64,000 nucleotides of DNA from Lachnoclostridium sp. Its GTDB lineage: Bacteria > Bacillota > Clostridia > Lachnospirales > Lachnospiraceae. Positions 55,113-64,000 of this stretch are shown in pieces (the first letter of the stretch is position 1; each line of letters opens with the position of its first letter). The position numbers and the translations under genes were made by a program. The notes under the pieces were generated by a model. The model was not told the origin of the DNA. It ran no database searches and saw only the letters and a list, made by a program, of their open reading frames with translations. The stretch is taken from NCBI GenBank assembly GCA_021770065.1, contig JAETRR010000010.1, positions 1 to 64,000 on the forward strand, given 5' to 3'.

Positions 55113-55458
55113 CACAGAATAAAAGAGAGCCGATAATGCTGCAGCATTAGAACGCTCTTTTTACGTGGCATCTTTTATATAAAGCTATTCTGCTTTTCTC
55201 ATTAGAAAATAATAATTGATTCCGGAGCGGAACAGCCTACTGCGTCCGGACCACCCCATCCTGTGTACTAAGCAGCAAATGACTGTGTTCCAGATAAGTA
55301 TTCATCTGTTCCATCTATTTCTCCCAGATAAATATTATTCCATCCGGCTCTCGCTGTGTGTGCGCCCTCGGAATAGAGGATTTCTCCGGCTTCGTTCTTA
55401 AACAACATAATTCCGCTGTCTCCGTCCCCGATATTTCCTGTATAGATTTCTGCCGACT

Positions 55459-56178
55459 CTATACCGGCACCGTCATTTGTTCCTGAGACTGTGCCTGTCC
55501 CTGTGGGTTCTCTTGTCCGGCATCCTGCTTTATAAGTTCACACTCTATTCCGGTGCCGAATTTTTTCAGGAAAGCTTCCGCTTCCTCCGTAGACATATTG
55601 ACCCAAATCTGATAATATTCCGGTACTATCTCCAGAATCTCCACGGAGCTTAAAAGTTCTTTATCCTGTGCCCGGCCGTTCCCATCTGTTCCCAGGCGGT
55701 AAATATTCAGCAGATCTCCGGTCTGTACATCCGGCGCCATTCCCATAGGTACGGTAAAGCGGTACCGGTTTTCCCCCATAAATTGCAGGGCAAAAGGCCC
55801 CCGTCCCATAACCTCTATTTTCTCAGCTTTATGGGAAAATCGGGCAGGATAGGTTTCCATGACGAAGATTTCTTCCCCTTCGTCCGCATAAGTAACAACG
55901 CCGTAAAAAGCATTTTCCTCATTGCCGGAATTGGTTTCATCCGACGGATAAGCAAGAAATTGTATGGCAAGGATGACAGAGGCAATGACAGCAGCAATAA
56001 TCAGAATCCGGGCGGGTTTCCGGTAGCGAAGGACGTTTTTAATCCGCTGTTTTGTGTCAACCTCTCCAAAGGCAAGTGGAATTCCTTTTATGATACGGCG
56101 GCCGGAAGCAATGGGGGCATGCTCCCAGATTAAATCTGCAAAGTTTTGTTCCATTTCTCCCAGTTTATAGAGTTGCAT
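55459..56178 (-). CDS. Membrane protein that looks like a BlaI N-terminus joined to a BlaR1-like C-terminal part
   Basis: MQLYKLGEMEQNFADLIWEHAPIASG | IPLAFGEVDTKQRIKNVLRYRKPARILIIAAVIASVILAIQFLAYPSDE. Confidence 0.6.
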   Translation of the reverse strand: MQLYKLGEMEQNFADLIWEHAPIASGRRIIKGIPLAFGEVDTKQRIKNVLRYRKPARILIIAAVIASVILAIQFLAYPSDETNSGNEENAFYGVVTYADEGEEIFVMETYPARFSHKAEKIEVMGRGPFALQFMGENRYRFTVPMGMAPDVQTGDLLNIYRLGTDGNGRAQDKELLSSVEILEIVPEYYQIWVNMSTEEAEAFLKKFGTGIECELIKQDAGQENPQGQAQSQEQMTVPV

Positions 56179-56432
56179 TTTTATCCTCCTGATGATAGGC
56201 GATCCTCCGCCGGTAAGCTTTTGATATGTAAGCCGCTGCAATTTGTCTAACAGTATTAGACAAGACTGTCAACCGGAAAAACAGGCCGGCAGCTACTTTT
56301 AAAATATTAGTACTTGACAATACATAGTAGTAGGTGTAATCTAATAGCAGAAACTAATAATGAGAAATATGGAACCGGAATTTTTAAACAGTATTTCTTG
56401 AACGGCATCCGGAACCGGAATGGAGAGGGTAC

Positions 56433-56756
56433 ATGAATCCGCAATTTAAAAAAGGGGTATTGGAGCTGATTGTTCTGGAATCCGTGCGCAAAAAGGACAT
56501 GTACGGATATGAACTGGTGGAGGAGGTCTCACGGGTGATTGATGTGAATGAGGGGACGATCTATCCGCTGCTGAAGCGATTAACCAATGAACATTATTTT
56601 GAAACCTACCTGCGGGAGTCTTCCGAGGGACCGCCAAGGAAATATTACCACCTTACTGCGGCCGGAATTCTTTATCGGGATTCTCTGGAGGCGGAGTGGG
56701 AAGAATTTCAGACAAGGGTCTGCCGATTTTTGAAGGAGGGAAAGGAACATGAATAA
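56433..56756 (+). CDS. PadR family transcriptional regulator
   Basis: KKGVLELIVLESVRKKDMYGYELVEEVS...GTIYPLLKRL...PPRKYYHLTAAG. Confidence 0.92.
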   Translation: MNPQFKKGVLELIVLESVRKKDMYGYELVEEVSRVIDVNEGTIYPLLKRLTNEHYFETYLRESSEGPPRKYYHLTAAGILYRDSLEAEWEEFQTRVCRFLKEGKEHE

Positions 56757-57732
56757 AGAGACATTTTTGGAAGAGCTGCGGGAACACCTCCGGATTCTGG
56801 AGGATCAGGAGCAGGAGGATATTCTGGAAGAATATGCCCAGCATATAGATATGAAACTTCAAAAGGGTTTGAGTGAGGAGGAGGCTATTCGTGACTTTGG
56901 ACCAATGAAGGAGCTGGCGGCGGAGATTCTGGAAGCCTATCATGTAAAACCGGAATTTGATAAGAAGAAACCATCTGCTGTCCGGATGCCGGAGCTAAAG
57001 GGAATCAAGATCGCAGACGGCAAAAAGGCTTTCCGAAAGGCCGGCGGTTTTCTGAAAGCCAAGTGCATGGCATGCGTCCGGGGAATCGGCAGAGCATTCC
57101 GATGGTTTGGCGGGAAATGCCGGGTGGCCGCAGCTTGGATTACAAAACCGTTTTCTAAGGAAAAAGCTTTGAAAGAGACAGGAGACGAATTTATGTATGG
57201 AGAGACAGTGACGCTTCAAGCTCAAGAAAGATTTTTAAACCAGGGCCATGAACAGGCTGCTGCCGGGCAAACGGGGAGCAGTCAGGAAAAGGCTTGGACA
57301 GAAACTGGCATAGAGATGAGACAAAAGCCGAAAAGGAGTGTTCTAGCCGCTGTTTTTCATGGAATCAAAGTGACATGGGATCTGTTTGCCGCTTTTTGTA
57401 TCTGGTGGCTGCGCTTGTTCTGGAATCTGGCCTGGCTGTTTATGGCAGCGTTCTTTGGATTTTTTACCATGCTTATGCTGATGGGACTGGGCGCAGGAGT
57501 GGTTTTGCTTCCCCAGGGATATCCCGTAGCAGGAATCCTGCTTATCTGCCTGGGGGGAATGCTCTGCTTTGGTGCTTTATCCTGCGGTTCATTCAGCTTG
57601 CTGATACGGAAGAACAAGGAGAAACCGGAAGAAATAAGCGAAGAAAAGGCGGCAGTATCACTTAGTGAAGAAATAGAAGCTATAGAAGAAAAGATAAATT
57701 CAGAAGAAGAAACTATGACTGAGAATGTTTGA
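56749..57732 (+). CDS. DUF1700 membrane protein
   Basis: MNKETFLEELREHLRILEDQEQEDILEEYAQHIDMKLQKGLSEEEAIRDFG; PadR neighbour. Confidence 0.85.
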   Translation: MNKETFLEELREHLRILEDQEQEDILEEYAQHIDMKLQKGLSEEEAIRDFGPMKELAAEILEAYHVKPEFDKKKPSAVRMPELKGIKIADGKKAFRKAGGFLKAKCMACVRGIGRAFRWFGGKCRVAAAWITKPFSKEKALKETGDEFMYGETVTLQAQERFLNQGHEQAAAGQTGSSQEKAWTETGIEMRQKPKRSVLAAVFHGIKVTWDLFAAFCIWWLRLFWNLAWLFMAAFFGFFTMLMLMGLGAGVVLLPQGYPVAGILLICLGGMLCFGALSCGSFSLLIRKNKEKPEEISEEKAAVSLSEEIEAIEEKINSEEETMTENV

Positions 57733-57802
57733 CTGCGTACCGGAAATATTTTCTGCTGGACAGTAAAGTCGGGGAGGCGCACGAGAGGAACTTTCATGAG
57801 TG

Positions 57803-57888
57803 CCCTTTCGAATGAAAGTTTCTCTCATTACTTGTGTGCCGAAGTGACTTTACTCTTTAGTGCTATCGCGCAGCGATTTTGAATAGGA
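57803..57888 (+). repeat. Dispersed intergenic element, copy 2
   Basis: CCCTTTCGAATGAAAGTTTCTCTCA...TTTAGTGCTATCGCGCAGCGATTTTGAATAGGAGG. Confidence 0.75.
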
Positions 57889-57896
57889 GGCAATGA

Positions 57897-58406
57897 ATGA
57901 AAAAGTATCATACAATTTTAATTGGAATATTTGCTGCCGGCGTTCTGATGACCGGAATCGGTGCAGGCGTGGCGTTTACGGAATTTTCTGCTTTAACCTA
58001 TGGGGGAAAGGAGTTCATAGGAGAGACCGAGATGCGGACGGAGGTCTTTGACGTGGAGTATGAACCGACGGAAGAAAGGCAGTTTATTGGCGGCTGGTAT
58101 GACTGGGAGCAGACGGACGTTTTGACGGATGCAAGTGTTCCGGAAGATACGGTTCGCTTTCAGGTGACCTACAATGAGAAGCAGATTGTACCCCACGCTT
58201 ATTGGGCAGAGGATGAGGGAACGATTTATCTGCATCAGCGCTGGATTGGGGAGGAGGATGATATGGAACTGATAATGGAAGCCAAAGATATATTTTTGAA
58301 AAATCTGAAAGAGGGCAGGCTTGTATCCTTTGACACCAAAGGTATGGAGGAAGTTACGATCTGGGTCAATCCGGCCAATGAAAATGACGTGCGCCTGGTA
58401 TGGTAG
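57897..58406 (+). CDS. Hypothetical secreted/membrane-anchored protein of the PadR-DUF1700 locus
   Basis: MKKYHTILIGIFAAGVLMTGIGAGVAFTEFSALTYGG. Confidence 0.75.
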   Translation: MKKYHTILIGIFAAGVLMTGIGAGVAFTEFSALTYGGKEFIGETEMRTEVFDVEYEPTEERQFIGGWYDWEQTDVLTDASVPEDTVRFQVTYNEKQIVPHAYWAEDEGTIYLHQRWIGEEDDMELIMEAKDIFLKNLKEGRLVSFDTKGMEEVTIWVNPANENDVRLVW

Positions 58407-58513
58407 GGATTGAACGGAACCTTTGATTGTAAGAAATCCGTAAGAAATACCACGATCCTTTTGTAAGAAATGTTTCCTATCATAAATACAGGCTTGAAGG
58501 AAGGAGAACGACG

Positions 58514-59224
58514 ATGAACGAATGTGTGCTGGTGGTGGATGATGACAGAGAGATCGTAAAGGCCATTGGGCTGCTTCTGGAAAAGGAGGGCTACCAGGTG
58601 CTGAAAGCCTATGACGGAATGGAGGCCCTTAAGATTGTGGCGGAGCATCCGGTAAGGCTTATCATTATGGATGTGATGATGCCGAAATTGGACGGCCTGT
58701 CCGCAGTCATGAAGATCCGGGAGCGGAAGAATCTTCCCATTATTGTCCTCAGCGCCAAGAGCGAGGATACGGACAAGGTTCTGGGGCTTTCCATGGGAGC
58801 GGATGATTATGTGTCCAAGCCCTTTAATCCTCAGGAACTGGCGGCACGGGTGAAAAGCCATCTCAGGCGGTACACGTCCCTCGGCGATATCCACGCACAG
58901 CAGCAGGCAGACGTGATACACAACGGCCGTCTCTGCTACCGGATGGAGGAGCGCATGCTCTATGCGGACGGTGAGCCTGTGAAGCTTACCGCTACAGAGA
59001 CCAGGATTGTGGAACTGCTGATGCGGAACCGCGGGCGGATTTTCCCGGCGGAAGAGATTTATCAGAGAGTCTGGGAGGAAGAAGCCTTTGCTCCGGAAAA
59101 TACGGTAATGGTTCACATCCGGCGCATCCGGGAAAAGATTGAACTCAATCCTAAGGAGCCAGAATATTTAAAGGTGGTGTGGGGAATTGGATACAAAATG
59201 GAGAAAGTTGAGAATCATTGTTAG
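58514..59224 (+). CDS. OmpR-family response regulator
   Basis: VLVVDDDREI, IIMDVMMPKLDG, VSKPFNPQEL, winged-helix VRRIREKIE-like C-terminus. Confidence 0.94.
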   Translation: MNECVLVVDDDREIVKAIGLLLEKEGYQVLKAYDGMEALKIVAEHPVRLIIMDVMMPKLDGLSAVMKIRERKNLPIIVLSAKSEDTDKVLGLSMGADDYVSKPFNPQELAARVKSHLRRYTSLGDIHAQQQADVIHNGRLCYRMEERMLYADGEPVKLTATETRIVELLMRNRGRIFPAEEIYQRVWEEEAFAPENTVMVHIRRIREKIELNPKEPEYLKVVWGIGYKMEKVENHC

Positions 59225-61625
59225 TTTTACGGTATTTTTTGTGGGTATGACTTTGCTGCTTGCAAATTTTCTGTCTATGGTCAGTCTTATCGGCAGCAAT
59301 CCGGACAGACTGAAAAGCCGCATAGGAGCGGATTACCAGGAGCAATCGGATTTCCGCCAGTATATGTCCAGCCGTCTGGAAGAGCTTCTTGGGGTGGCAA
59401 CCGGCGGCAAGGGCTGGAATAATTATGGGGTGGTCTACAGCGATGACGGCATCACCTATTATTATGACAGATATTATGACGGATATTATGGCGATGAATG
59501 GCGGTGGTATTCATGGGCGGAAGCAACTGAGGCTCAGGAGGTTGAGCGTGCATTTGACGAGGAGTTAAGTGTCGAGGTTGTGGAAGGGGAAGCCGATATC
59601 TCGAAAGAAGAATGGGATGAGATACAGAGAGAGTACGGCATACCGGATGATACTTTGGATGCCATACGAGGAGGAGAGTACGGCACAAAGAGGAATGTGA
59701 TCGGAGATCAGAAAGAGGCCCTGGAAGCTTATATGAAAGAGTATGCCAGGGATAAGAATCTCCGCTATGCAGTCATTTACCAGGGGAAGCTTCTTTATAC
59801 TAATATGGAGCAGCTGGAGCCTAAGGTTGGAGAGGAATTGCAAAATCCGGATTTCCAGGGGTATCTTCCGGCGGAGGAGGAATACAATTTCTGCATGTGG
59901 TTTAATGAAAAAGGCGACGGCAAGGTCCGCATCAGCAAGGATGGGGAGGATTTGGATGTCTATGGGGACGGCGTGTATACGGAGGACAGCCTCTGGTATG
60001 TTCCCGGCTATACGAATTTCAGTGTGGATGAATCTACGAAGGATGCCGTGATTTTTATAGCGGCGGCAAAGCATCCGAAGCTTTATATTACCGGCAACTA
60101 TTCTGAGTCGGGAACCGTTTCCAACTGGGGAGGGCTATATCAAATGCAGCAGCGCCAGACATACCGCCGCGAAAGGTATCTGGCAGTCAAATGGAAGCTT
60201 GGCATAGCCCTCTTTCTGCTGTTTCTGGCAGTTCTGCTTCGGAAAGACAAGCGGCAGGCAGATAAGGCGATTGGAAGATTTCTGGGACATATCTGGCTGG
60301 AGCCTAAGTGTCTGCTGTTTGCGGGAATTCCGCTTGTGTTTTTGTTTACGGGCGGAAAAGACCTTCTTCAGGAGCTTATCTGGATCTATGAGGACGGCTG
60401 GTACATGGGCGCAGAGGAACTGGGTTTCTATGTGGGCCGGCTTATGACCGGAAGTTCGTTTTTGACAGCGGCTTTCTGGATGGTTTATCTGGGTGTGCTG
60501 GATCTGCGGATCAATAAGGGCAACCGGAAGTCTCTTTTGGGGCCGGTGATTGGAAGCATGCGGACGAAAGAACTGAAGCTTTCCGTTCAGAAGCGGATGG
60601 TGGAGCGGAATAGCCGGGTGTTTGTTTTTGCGGTTCTGTTCGGGGTGTTTTTTACCTTCCTTGTCTACCTTACCTGCTCTCATTTTTATTGGGATCCGCT
60701 GAGAATGGTGCTGCTGATATTTACGGTGCTTTGGGGCATTTGTCTAATTGTGGCCGGTGTCTGGAATCTGCGTAAGAATAAGGAGCTGGCCCGGGATCTG
60801 GGTGCTTTGTCAGATCAGATTGGGGCCATTCGGGAAGGAAATTTAACGGAGCGCCTTATTTTGCCGGAGGATGCGGATCTGCAAAGTGCTGCCGAGAATC
60901 TCAATGAGATTCAGCAGGGTATGGAGACGGCTCTCCGGGAACAGACAAAGAGTGAACGCATGAAAGTGGAATTGGTGGCCAATGTGTCCCATGATATTAA
61001 GACACCGCTGACTTCCATTGTAAGCTATGTGGAGCTTCTCAAACAGGAGGAGGATCTGCCGGAGCATGTGAAAGAGTATGTTCAGATTCTCGGAGAAAAG
61101 TCGGAGCGGCTTCGGACTATGGTGCAGGATGTGTTTGAGGTGAGTAAGGCAGCCTCCAATCAGCTTCCGGTGAACCTGGAACGGCTTGATCTGGGAAAGC
61201 TTCTCAGGCAGACCCTGGCGGATATGAATGTGCAGATTATGGAGAGCGGCCTGGCTGTGAGAACCAGGATTCCGGAGGCACCGGTGATGATCATGGCCGA
61301 CGGGCAGAGGCTTTACCGCGTGTTCCAGAATTTGATTCAGAATGCTTTGAAATATTCCCTGAGTGGGTCACGGGTTTTCCTGACACTTACGGACGATGGG
61401 AGTGTGGCTGTGGCGAATATTAAGAATACTTCCGGTGTGGAACTGGATGATAATGTGGATTTCACAGAGCGGTTTGTCCGGGGGGACGAGAGCCGGACGG
61501 ACGGCGGAAGCGGACTGGGACTGTCCATTGCCAGAAGCTTTACGGAGGCCTGCGGTGGTACCTTTAAGGTGGAGCTGAATGCGGATCTGTTTACGGTGAC
61601 GGTGGAGTTTCCGAAGATTTCTTAG
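59187..61625 (+). CDS. Sensor histidine kinase (HAMP-like, HisKA, HATPase)
   Basis: VELVANVSHDIKTPLTSIVSYVELL; VFQNLIQNALKYS; DGGSGLGLSIARSFTEACGGTF. Confidence 0.94.
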   Translation: MDTKWRKLRIIVSFTVFFVGMTLLLANFLSMVSLIGSNPDRLKSRIGADYQEQSDFRQYMSSRLEELLGVATGGKGWNNYGVVYSDDGITYYYDRYYDGYYGDEWRWYSWAEATEAQEVERAFDEELSVEVVEGEADISKEEWDEIQREYGIPDDTLDAIRGGEYGTKRNVIGDQKEALEAYMKEYARDKNLRYAVIYQGKLLYTNMEQLEPKVGEELQNPDFQGYLPAEEEYNFCMWFNEKGDGKVRISKDGEDLDVYGDGVYTEDSLWYVPGYTNFSVDESTKDAVIFIAAAKHPKLYITGNYSESGTVSNWGGLYQMQQRQTYRRERYLAVKWKLGIALFLLFLAVLLRKDKRQADKAIGRFLGHIWLEPKCLLFAGIPLVFLFTGGKDLLQELIWIYEDGWYMGAEELGFYVGRLMTGSSFLTAAFWMVYLGVLDLRINKGNRKSLLGPVIGSMRTKELKLSVQKRMVERNSRVFVFAVLFGVFFTFLVYLTCSHFYWDPLRMVLLIFTVLWGICLIVAGVWNLRKNKELARDLGALSDQIGAIREGNLTERLILPEDADLQSAAENLNEIQQGMETALREQTKSERMKVELVANVSHDIKTPLTSIVSYVELLKQEEDLPEHVKEYVQILGEKSERLRTMVQDVFEVSKAASNQLPVNLERLDLGKLLRQTLADMNVQIMESGLAVRTRIPEAPVMIMADGQRLYRVFQNLIQNALKYSLSGSRVFLTLTDDGSVAVANIKNTSGVELDDNVDFTERFVRGDESRTDGGSGLGLSIARSFTEACGGTFKVELNADLFTVTVEFPKIS

Positions 61626-61717
61626 ACCACTTTGAGCTTTCTGCATAAATTATAGAGAAAACAATGTTTTCGGGGCTGTCGGAAAGTAAGGCAGCCCCGC
61701 TGAAAAGGAAATGGAAA

Positions 61718-62758
61718 ATGGAAGAGATTTTGCTGGAGTGGGCACGGGCCATACATAGGGAGAATCCGGTTGTGGATGCCCATTTTGATCTGGCGGCGGA
61801 GGTGTATAACCGGAGGCTGCATGGGGAACGGAATGTGGTGGAAAGGCATTATCTTCAGCACTTTTGGGAAGCCGGGCTGAATGTCTGTGTTTCTTCGGTC
61901 TTTGTTCCTTCTAAGGATCTGCCGGAGAAAGGGCTTCATACGGCAATCGCGCAGATTGAAGCTTTGCGTGAGGATCTGGAGCCGATTCGCAGTGAGGTTG
62001 GGATTGTGACCGGCCGGGAGGAATTGGAACAGGCTTTGGGCAGGGGGAGGATTGGGATTCTCTTGTCGCTGGAGGGGCTTGACCCTATTGGGACGGATCT
62101 TTATCTCCTGCGCGCTTTTTATGATCTGGGAGTGCGTGGCGCCGGACTTACCTGGAGCCGTCCCAATGCTTTTGCCAGAGGGTGCTGCCCGGCAGGAGAG
62201 ATGAAAGAGATCTCTGGCGGGCTTACGGATCTTGGCCGGGAGGCCGTGGCGAAGATGGAAGCCCTGGGGATGTATCTGGATGTGAGTCATTTGAATAATG
62301 ATGGGTTTGGGGATGTGCTGGAGTGTGCTGCAAGGCCTTTTGCTGCCAGCCACTCGGATGCCTGGACTGTGCATGCCGATTATCGGAATCTGAGGGATGA
62401 TCAGATTGAGGCTTTGGCAGCTCGGGGCGGTGTGATTGGGCTGAATGCCTGCGGAACCATTGCCGGGGCGGCGCCTTATCCCAGAGAGGCGGCTCTTGAG
62501 TGCCTTTGCCGGCATGTGGAACATCTTGTGCGTGTGGCCGGGGAGGAGCATGTGGGCTTTGGATTTGATCTGTGTAACGGGCTTTCGGCTTCAATGCCCA
62601 GGCTTTCTTTTGAGACTGAGGAAGATGATCTGCTGCTTCATCATGGGGAGATGCCTCTGCTCAGTGCGGCGCTTCTGGAACGAGGGATGACGGAGGATAC
62701 GCTTATCGGCTTGATTGGGGGGAATTTTCTGCGGTATTTTCGGAATGTGCTTTCGTAA
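61718..62758 (+). CDS. Membrane dipeptidase (renal dipeptidase family)
   Basis: VVDAHFDLAAE, LSLEGLDPIG, YLDVSHLN, ASHSDAW, HVGFGFDL. Confidence 0.88.
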   Translation: MEEILLEWARAIHRENPVVDAHFDLAAEVYNRRLHGERNVVERHYLQHFWEAGLNVCVSSVFVPSKDLPEKGLHTAIAQIEALREDLEPIRSEVGIVTGREELEQALGRGRIGILLSLEGLDPIGTDLYLLRAFYDLGVRGAGLTWSRPNAFARGCCPAGEMKEISGGLTDLGREAVAKMEALGMYLDVSHLNNDGFGDVLECAARPFAASHSDAWTVHADYRNLRDDQIEALAARGGVIGLNACGTIAGAAPYPREAALECLCRHVEHLVRVAGEEHVGFGFDLCNGLSASMPRLSFETEEDDLLLHHGEMPLLSAALLERGMTEDTLIGLIGGNFLRYFRNVLS

Positions 62759-62766
62759 ATAATTAT

Positions 62767-63540
62767 TTATAAAAGCGAGAGGAAATATCGGAGCAGTGCC
62801 GCCCCGTTACCCAAGCGGATGTCGGCATATTCGAAGCACATCCGCTCGGGGTGCCATTGTACGCCTATGACGGGCAGGCTTTTGTGGAACATGGCTTCTA
62901 TAACAAAGTCATGGCTGTACTGTGCTACCAGAAGCCCGTCACCGACGTATCCGACACCCTGGTGATGGGCGCTGTTTGTGACGGGAGCACTTCCGTAAAG
63001 CCGTTCGGGGAAGGTTCCGGACGCGGCCTTTGTGGGATGGATTTTATCACCGTTTTCACGGACTAAGGGTACTCCCCCGGGCATGTTTTTAGGAAGACGG
63101 CAGCCTTCATGCGGCATGGCATATGCATGGACAAGCTGCGAATGCTCCGGCAGATCCTGGATGATGGTTCCGCCGAAATGGACATTTATGATCTGTAAGC
63201 CTTTACAGATGCCCAGGACGGGTCTGCCTGCCTGTATGAAGGCATCCAGGGTTCGAAGCTGAAAGCAGTCCAACTGCGCATCAATATCACAGGAGCCTTC
63301 GTTTTCGGCTCCGAAGAGGGCCGGGGCAATATCACCGCCTCCGGGGAGGACAAGGCCGTCGTAATCGTAAGGACAGCAGGACAGCCCGGGCAGAGAGAAA
63401 AAGGGAGCCGCCTGCCCCGGAACGGCCGCGCCCCCAAAGGCCCTGGGCGGAAGCGTGTCAAAGGAAGCGCCCAGCTTTTGGAAAGCATTTTGATAATTGA
63501 CAGTGGAATCGGCATATCCGGCAATCAAAATTTTTTTCAT
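62767..63540 (-). CDS. Class I glutamine amidotransferase-like peptidase C26
   Basis: GLVLPGGGDIAPALFG, GICKGLQIINVHFGGTIIQDL, NSAHHQGV, VIGVQWHPE. Confidence 0.92.
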   Translation of the reverse strand: MKKILIAGYADSTVNYQNAFQKLGASFDTLPPRAFGGAAVPGQAAPFFSLPGLSCCPYDYDGLVLPGGGDIAPALFGAENEGSCDIDAQLDCFQLRTLDAFIQAGRPVLGICKGLQIINVHFGGTIIQDLPEHSQLVHAYAMPHEGCRLPKNMPGGVPLVRENGDKIHPTKAASGTFPERLYGSAPVTNSAHHQGVGYVGDGLLVAQYSHDFVIEAMFHKSLPVIGVQWHPERMCFEYADIRLGNGAALLRYFLSLL

Positions 63541-63815
63541 AGGAAATTCTCCTTATGTAGTCTGCCTGCGGGAATAAAACAGGGTTTAATAAAATATATG
63601 AAAAAAATGAAGAAAAAGACGAGCTTTCTTCGTTATATTAATGTAATAGATTAGGCAGAGAGAAAAGAAACGGAAAAGGAAATAAAGAAATAAAAAAATA
63701 AAACTTAAGATTTTATGAATTCTATTGATCTTACGGTTGAATGTGTTACTGTATTATTCAAGTAATACATAGGAACAACCTGTGGAAACTGCAATGAAAT
63801 CAAAGGGGGAGCTGC

Positions 63816-64000
63816 ATGAGCGCACTGGTAGAGGTAAGGGACATCTGCAAGGTCTACAATCCCGGAGAAAATGAAGTACGGGCACTGGACCATGTGAGCC
63901 TTACGATTAACAAAGGAGAGTTTGTTGCAATTATCGGCCAGTCCGGTTCCGGTAAATCTACACTGATGAATATGCTGGGCTGTCTGGATGTTCCGACTTC
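63816..64000 (+). CDS. ABC transporter ATP-binding protein (truncated by window end)
   Basis: [58 protein letters not shown]. Confidence 0.92.
   Translation, partial: MSALVEVRDICKVYNPGENEVRALDHVSLTINKGEFVAIIGQSGSGKSTLMNMLGCLDVPT

Noticed and set aside
58235-59116. - strand 293-aa ORF opposite the response regulator
   Set aside because: Antisense to a gene with clear receiver and winged-helix motifs.
61622-62594. Long - strand ORFs opposite the dipeptidase gene
   Set aside because: Low-quality composition, antisense to a well-supported enzyme gene.

Overview
The window holds a complete ~46.5 kb siphovirus-type prophage (about 55..46553) integrated in the 3' end of a tRNA-Pro(GGG) gene, followed by ~17 kb of Firmicutes (Lachnospiraceae-like, inferred) chromosome. 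The 21-bp att core GTTCAAATCCTGTTACTCCGA is present at 55-75 and 46533-46553. Prophage order: integrase / LexA-like repressor operon (- strand); early small genes; ERF-type recombination and replication genes; an accessory nucleic-acid-modification block (radical SAM, PAPS-reductase-like PP-loop protein, ASCH-like, acetyltransferase-like, multi-repeat C5 MTase); terminase, portal, minor capsid; a - strand moron cassette; scaffold, MCP, tail genes, tape measure; an array of tail-tip/fibre-like genes; GH25 endolysin. Chromosome: glnA, ANTAR regulator, dapF, dapL, FtsA-like gene, amidohydrolase, gene remnants, PadR/DUF1700 genes, a two-component system, membrane dipeptidase, C26 peptidase and an ABC ATPase (cut by the window end). 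Main finds: (1) the only three G tracts of 7 or more that I saw in the window lie within 1.4 kb of the fibre-like gene array; one gene is in frame and two are each one G out of frame, which suggests a slippage-switchable tail-fibre array; (2) a duplicated ~72-nt leader with a compensatory hairpin change directly upstream of both the major capsid and major tail genes; (3) a U UUU UUA slippery heptamer in the correct phase joining the two halves of a pentapeptide-repeat protein; (4) a - strand cassette with consensus -35/-10 and a perfect palindrome in the spacer; (5) a dispersed chromosomal hairpin element with compensatory changes; (6) a multibranched RNA candidate next to the right att site. 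All functional assignments come from reading the sequence; no database search was run.
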